A stretch of 8,107 nt of DNA from an uncultured Faecalibacterium sp. (GTDB taxonomy: Bacteria; Bacillota; Clostridia; Oscillospirales; Ruminococcaceae), in contig CAAFSR010000243.1 of NCBI GenBank assembly GCA_900765705.1, forward strand, positions 1-8,107, in the 5' to 3' direction. Both the position numbers and the translations under genes were made by a program. How positions within the stretch are numbered: the first letter of the stretch is position 1; each line of letters begins with the position of its first letter. Positions 5,396 through 8,107 of the stretch are shown one piece after another. Below the pieces are notes generated by a model, which saw only the letters and a program-made list of their open reading frames with translations, was not told the DNA's origin and did not search any database.

Positions 5396-5529
5396 CCCCT
5401 TCCGTCAAAGCCTACGGCTTTGCCACCTTCCCCAAGGGGACGGCTTTTGGCGGTGGCGGTAAAGTTTGCCTTCTCGGCAAAGGCGTCCCCTTGGGGGAGC
5501 TGTCACGGCGCAAGCCGTGACTGAGGGGG
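5396..5529. repeat. composite palindromic intergenic repeat, copy 1 (MITE/REP-like)
   Basis: The left end runs CCCCTTCCGTCAAAGCC...TTTGCCACCTTCCCC...GGCTTTTGGC...CGGTAAAGTTTGCC. The right end is an inverted counterpart (GCGTCCCCTTGGGGGAGCTGTCACGGC, then GCCGTGACTGAGGGGG). A hairpin TTTGCC-TTCTC-GGCAAA (5465-5481) sits in the middle. The left half aligns with the element after ychF (6836-6909), so this is a dispersed family and not a one-off structure. It encodes no protein. Confidence 0.75.
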
Positions 5530-5551
5530 TACTGAAAGGTTTCCCCCGGGC

Positions 5552-5580
5552 TTGCATAAACAAAGCCTGCATGATACAAT
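5552..5580 (+). promoter_or_regulatory. ychF promoter
   Basis: TTGCAT (5552-5557) and TACAAT (5575-5580) are 17 bp apart, with TGA directly before the -10 (extended -10). The predicted start is near 5587, giving a leader of about 109 nt to the ychF ATG. Confidence 0.7.
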
Positions 5581-5590
5581 AAAGTGTGGT

Positions 5591-5620
5591 GCGCGGCTGT
5601 TTTTGCAAAACGCCCCGCGC
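5591..5620 (+). other. 5'-terminal stem-loop of the ychF leader
   Basis: GCGCGG (5591-5596) pairs with CCGCGC (5615-5620), and inside it GTTTT-TGC-AAAAC forms a second stem. It would lie at the very 5' end of the ychF transcript, where such stems often protect against RNA decay. No T run follows, so it is not a terminator. Confidence 0.5.
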
Positions 5621-5695
5621 AGCGGCAAAGCTATAAAATACACTGTACCATACAGCGGTTCAGCATTTATCTTATTATAAGGAGAAATCACTACT

Positions 5696-6829
5696 ATGAA
5701 GCTTGGTATTGTCGGCCTGCCTAACGTGGGCAAGTCCACCCTGTTCAACGCCATCACCTCCACCAAAAACGCGGAGGCCGCAAACTACCCCTTCTGCACC
5801 ATTGAGCCGAACTCCGGCATCGTGGCTGTGCCGGACAAGCGGCTGGACAAGCTGGCCGAGATCTGGCAGACCAACAAAAAGACCCCCGCCATCGTGGAAT
5901 TTGTGGATATCGCCGGCCTTGTAAAGGGCGCAAGTCAGGGCGCGGGCCTTGGCAACAAGTTCCTTGGCCATATCCGCGAATGTGACGCCATCGTGCACGT
6001 TGTGCGCTGCTTTGACGATGACAACATCATCCATGTGGTGGAGGATGTGACCAAGGCCGAGGCTGTGGACCCCATTGCGGACATTGAAGCCATCGACTAC
6101 GAGCTGATCCTCTCGGACCTTGAGGTGGTGCAGAACCGCGCCGGGCGTATGGCAAAAGCTGCCAAAAGCGGCAACAACAAGGGCGCTGCCGCCGAGGCCG
6201 CATGGCTGCAAAAGCTTGCCGACCATCTGAGCACCGGCAAGCCCGCCCGCAGCTTTGATTTTGACCCCGCCGACACCGAGCAGCAGACCGTGCTGCACGA
6301 GATGGGTCTGCTGAGCGCAAAGCCGGTGCTGTACGCCTGCAACGTGGGCGAGGACGACCTGATGGAGGGCATCGAGAACAACAAGTATGTGCCGCTGGTT
6401 GCCGCCCGCGCCAAGGAGGAGGACGCCCGCTACATCCCCATCTGCGCCAAGACCGAGGAGGATATTGCGGACTACAGCCCCGAGGAAAAGAAGGAGTTTC
6501 TGGCCGAGATGGGCATTGAAGCCAGCGGTCTGGATAACCTGATCACCGCCAGCTACGACCTGCTGGGGCTGATCTCCTTTTTGACCGACGGCAAGAAGGA
6601 GTGCCGCGCATGGACCATCCGCAAGGGCACCAAGGCCCCGCAGGCTGCCGGTAAGATCCACAGCGACTTTGAGCGCGGCTTTATCCGCGCCAGCGTCATC
6701 GGCTACAACGATCTGGAAGCCAACAACTTCGACTACGCCGCCGTCAAGGCCAAGGGCCTGCAGCGCACCGAGGGCAAGGAGTACGTTGTGCATGACGGCG
6801 ATGTGATCGAGTTTTTGTTTAATGTTTAA
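5696..6829 (+). CDS. ychF: ribosome-binding NTPase YchF (Obg family, OLA1-type)
   Basis: This 377-aa protein is slightly longer than the usual 363-366. The P-loop GLPNVGKST is at residues 7-15, the G3 motif DIAGLVKGAS starts at D71, and the G4 position reads NVGE (216-219) instead of NKxD. That change is the YchF/OLA1 signature associated with relaxed or ATP-preferring nucleotide use. The hydrophobic residue after DIAG places it in the HAS-NTPase group, which lacks the usual catalytic glutamine. The C-terminal TGS domain (about 292-376) shows RAWTIRKGTKAPQAAGKIH and ends GDVIEFLFNV. YchF acts in the cytosol on ribosomes and is linked to translation and stress responses. AAGGAG at 5679-5684, eleven bases before the ATG, supports the start. 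It stands alone with its own promoter and a terminator-like repeat behind it; no pth neighbour is visible. Confidence 0.98.
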   Translation: MKLGIVGLPNVGKSTLFNAITSTKNAEAANYPFCTIEPNSGIVAVPDKRLDKLAEIWQTNKKTPAIVEFVDIAGLVKGASQGAGLGNKFLGHIRECDAIVHVVRCFDDDNIIHVVEDVTKAEAVDPIADIEAIDYELILSDLEVVQNRAGRMAKAAKSGNNKGAAAEAAWLQKLADHLSTGKPARSFDFDPADTEQQTVLHEMGLLSAKPVLYACNVGEDDLMEGIENNKYVPLVAARAKEEDARYIPICAKTEEDIADYSPEEKKEFLAEMGIEASGLDNLITASYDLLGLISFLTDGKKECRAWTIRKGTKAPQAAGKIHSDFERGFIRASVIGYNDLEANNFDYAAVKAKGLQRTEGKEYVVHDGDVIEFLFNV

Positions 6830-6835
6830 GGAAAA

Positions 6836-6909
6836 CCCTCTCAGTCAAAACCTGACGGTTTTGCCAGCTCCCCCGAGGGGGGAGCTTTTGGCATGACGGT
6901 TAAGTTTCC
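6836..6909. repeat. palindromic intergenic repeat, copy 2 (half element)
   Basis: It aligns with the left half of the element at 5396-5529: shared blocks are GTCAAA, TTTTGCCA/CTTTGCCA, CCCC..GGG, GCTTTTGGC, CGGT and AAGTTT. The inverted right half is missing here. The two copies flank ychF. Confidence 0.7.
6866..6889 (+). terminator. probable ychF terminator, built from the palindromic repeat
   Basis: AGCTCCCCC-GAG-GGGGGAGCT forms a perfect 9-bp stem. The T run is short (TTTT, with the first T in the stem). It starts 37 nt after the ychF stop. It is part of the dispersed repeat, which would therefore serve as the gene's terminator. Confidence 0.6.
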
Positions 6910-6925
6910 GGTCAAAATATGAAGC

Positions 6926-6953
6926 TTGCCGCCACGACCCCACCTGTGAAAAT
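6926..6953 (+). promoter_or_regulatory. candidate mtnN promoter
   Basis: TTGCCG (6926-6931) and GAAAAT (6948-6953) are 16 bp apart, with TG at 6945-6946 giving an extended -10 (TGTGAAAAT). The predicted start falls inside the following hairpin. It is a modest match. Confidence 0.35.
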
Positions 6954-6954
6954 A

Positions 6955-6988
6955 GCGTTTGTTGCGGCCCGCAGGCCGCAACAAACGC
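6955..6988. other. 15-bp perfect hairpin in the mtnN upstream region
   Basis: GCGTTTGTTGCGGCC and GGCCGCAACAAACGC are exact reverse complements around a CGCA loop. Neither side has a good T run, so it is not a standard terminator. It could be a leader structure, a processing site or a separate small palindromic element. Confidence 0.75.
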
Positions 6989-7015
6989 GAAATAAAAATA
7001 GTATTTCCGCTGAAT

Positions 7016-7045
7016 ATGGCCAAAGCGCACGCGGCGGCCATTTTT
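7016..7045 (+). terminator. terminator-like hairpin immediately before the mtnN ribosome site
   Basis: ATGGCC (7016-7021) and GGCCAT (7036-7041) pair around a 14-nt loop, followed by TTTTT (7041-7045) and then the mtnN ribosome site at 7053-7059. The stem is short, so it may be a weak attenuator or chance. Confidence 0.4.
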
Positions 7046-7065
7046 AATCGTAAAAGGAGCTTACC

Positions 7066-7749
7066 ATGATCTTTGGTATTATGGGCGCGATGCCCGATGA
7101 AGTAGACCAGCTGTGTGCAAAGCTGGAAAATGTCACCGTAGAGCCCTACGGCGGCGTGGAGTACCACAAGGGTACGCTGGCCGGGAAACAGGTGGTGGTG
7201 TGCTGCGCCGGTATGGGCAAGGCCAACGCCGCCGCCACCACGCAGGTGCTCATTACCAAGTTTGGCGCGGAGAAGATCATCTTCTCCGGCATTGCGGGCA
7301 ACATGACCAGCAAGATCGGCATTGGCGATGTGGTCATTGGCAAAACGGTGCTGTACCACGACGCCCAGCTGGATATGATCTGCCAGAACCCGCCCTTTTT
7401 AAAGGAATACTCCGGCGACCCGGCGCTGATCGCCGCCGCCGAAGCTGCCTGCGCCGAAGCCGGGGTAAAGGCGCTGGTGGGCAAAATTGCCACCGGTGAT
7501 CTGTTTGTGGGCGACAGCGAGACCAAAGCCGCCATTGAAGCCAAGTGCGCCCCGGACTGCGTGGAGATGGAGGGCGCGGCGGTAAGCCAGATCGCCGCAA
7601 AGAACGGCGTGCCCTGCGTCATTCTGCGCGCCATGAGCGACAACGCCGACGAGGACGGCCACGAGGTGCTGGTGGTGAAGAAGTTCTCCATCAGCGAGTA
7701 TGTTGCCACCGCAACAAAGATCGTGGCAGCCATGGTGGAAAAGCTGTAA
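7066..7749 (+). CDS. mtnN: 5'-methylthioadenosine / S-adenosylhomocysteine nucleosidase
   Basis: This 227-aa cytosolic enzyme hydrolyses MTA, SAH and 5'-deoxyadenosine to adenine and the matching ribose derivative. It clears inhibitory by-products of SAM-using reactions and, where LuxS is present, feeds AI-2 formation. The N-terminus GIMGAMPDEV aligns with E. coli MtnN and keeps catalytic Glu12. VEMEGAA supplies the substrate-binding E167 and E169 (E. coli E172/E174), and SDNAD supplies the catalytic D192 (E. coli D197). AGMGKANAA is the glycine-rich phosphorylase-fold loop. Length is normal for the family. AAAGGAG at 7053-7059, six bases from the ATG, fixes the start. It is a single-gene unit between a terminator-like repeat and a bidirectional terminator. 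Confidence 0.95.
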   Translation: MIFGIMGAMPDEVDQLCAKLENVTVEPYGGVEYHKGTLAGKQVVVCCAGMGKANAAATTQVLITKFGAEKIIFSGIAGNMTSKIGIGDVVIGKTVLYHDAQLDMICQNPPFLKEYSGDPALIAAAEAACAEAGVKALVGKIATGDLFVGDSETKAAIEAKCAPDCVEMEGAAVSQIAAKNGVPCVILRAMSDNADEDGHEVLVVKKFSISEYVATATKIVAAMVEKL

Positions 7750-7766
7750 TTTTTCCCAAAAACAAC

Positions 7767-7801
7767 AACAGCCAGACCGGCAGTGCCGGTCTGGCTGTTT
7801 T
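7767..7801. terminator. bidirectional terminator between mtnN and the convergent ATPase gene
   Basis: AACAGCCAGACCGGC and GCCGGTCTGGCTGTT form a perfect 15-bp stem around an AGT loop. T residues follow on the plus strand (7798-7801), and an A run at 7758-7762 gives a T run on the minus strand. It begins 18 nt after the mtnN stop and lies 11 nt from the stop of the minus-strand gene. Confidence 0.88.
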
Positions 7802-7811
7802 GCGTTTTGTG

Positions 7812-8107
7812 TCAGTTTTTGGTCAGGTCTTTGGTGTACAGGGCGCGGGTGGCGTTGAGCACGGCAATGACCATTACGCCCACGTCCGCAAAGATGGCCG
7901 TCCACATTCCGGCAATGCCCAGCGCGCCCAGCAGCAGGCACAGCGCCTTGACGCCCAGCGCGAACACGATGTTCTGGTGCACGATGCGCAGGGTGCGGCG
8001 GGCGATGCGCATGGCCAGCGCGATCTTTGCGGGGTCGTCATCCATCAGCACCACGTCTGCGGCCTCGATGGCGGCGTCCGAGCCAAGCGCACCCATGGCG
8101 ATGCCCA
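7812..8107 (-). CDS. C-terminal end of a P1B-type heavy-metal-transporting ATPase (partial)
   Basis: Only the last 97 residues lie in the window; the gene continues past the right edge. GIAMGALGSDAAIEAADVVLMDDDP is typical of the end of the ATP-binding domain of CadA/ZntA/CopA-like pumps. Two membrane spans follow (about residues 46-60 and 65-83 of the fragment). The last one contains ADVGVMVIAVLNATRAL; the D-x-G in this span is characteristic of the Zn2+/Cd2+/Pb2+ group (P1B-2), and a CPx motif would lie outside the window. Likely role: metal export across the cell membrane. The ATG at 8096 is internal, not the start. Assignment to the family is firm; the metal is inference from the D-x-G. 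Confidence 0.92.
   Translation of the reverse strand, partial: GIAMGALGSDAAIEAADVVLMDDDPAKIALAMRIARRTLRIVHQNIVFALGVKALCLLLGALGIAGMWTAIFADVGVMVIAVLNATRALYTKDLTKN

Noticed and set aside
5675..6793. 372-aa minus-strand open frame antisense to ychF.
   Set aside because: It is a codon-aligned shadow of ychF, rich in Gly/Val/His/Leu with no domain. The ychF frame carries all GTPase and TGS motifs.
7146..7941. Minus-strand open frames (7146-7733, 7399-7941) over mtnN and the convergent terminator.
   Set aside because: They are shadows of mtnN; one runs through the bidirectional terminator and overlaps the ATPase end in another frame.

Overview
The window looks like the chromosome of a GC-rich gut Firmicute. 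A Faecalibacterium/Gemmiger-like member of the Oscillospiraceae is my best guess, based on protein style, base composition and a palindromic intergenic repeat of a type I associate with that group. No rRNA or other taxonomic marker confirms this. There is no sign of phage, transposase, tRNA or CRISPR.

The left two thirds (1 to about 5260) is a minus-strand cell-surface locus, read from right to left. It starts with a near-perfect sigma-A promoter (TTGACA / TGcTATAAT, 18-bp spacer) whose spacer contains an uninterrupted run of ten G. A roughly 325-nt leader follows. It holds an exact 16-bp tandem duplication, a recognisable class I cyclic-di-GMP (GEMM-I) riboswitch aptamer and an intrinsic terminator placed as its expression platform. 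Downstream lie three genes for exported proteins: a 266-aa single-span membrane-anchored protein, a 226-aa secreted protein, and a secreted protein of more than 1050 aa with at least three InlB-B/Listeria-Bacteroides-type repeat modules, which runs off the left edge. The two secreted proteins appear to share a beta-rich module. A strong intrinsic terminator lies between their genes, so the large protein is probably made by read-through at a lower level.

The proposed logic is a surface structure or adhesin set controlled by the intracellular second messenger c-di-GMP through transcription termination. It may also be phase-variable through slippage of the G10 tract in the promoter spacer. This combination is the most interesting point in the window.

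The right third is ordinary housekeeping sequence. Divergent from the surface locus is ychF (ribosome-associated NTPase), with its own promoter and a hairpin leader. It is followed by a copy of a palindromic repeat that doubles as a terminator, then by mtnN (MTA/SAH nucleosidase) behind a leader with two hairpins. A bidirectional terminator then separates mtnN from the convergent C-terminal end of a P1B-type (Zn/Cd-like) metal-transporting ATPase, which runs off the right edge. The 799-bp gap between the surface locus and ychF (4897-5695) is fully described below: riboswitch leader, minus promoter, an unassigned AT-rich stretch, a palindromic repeat, and the ychF promoter and leader.
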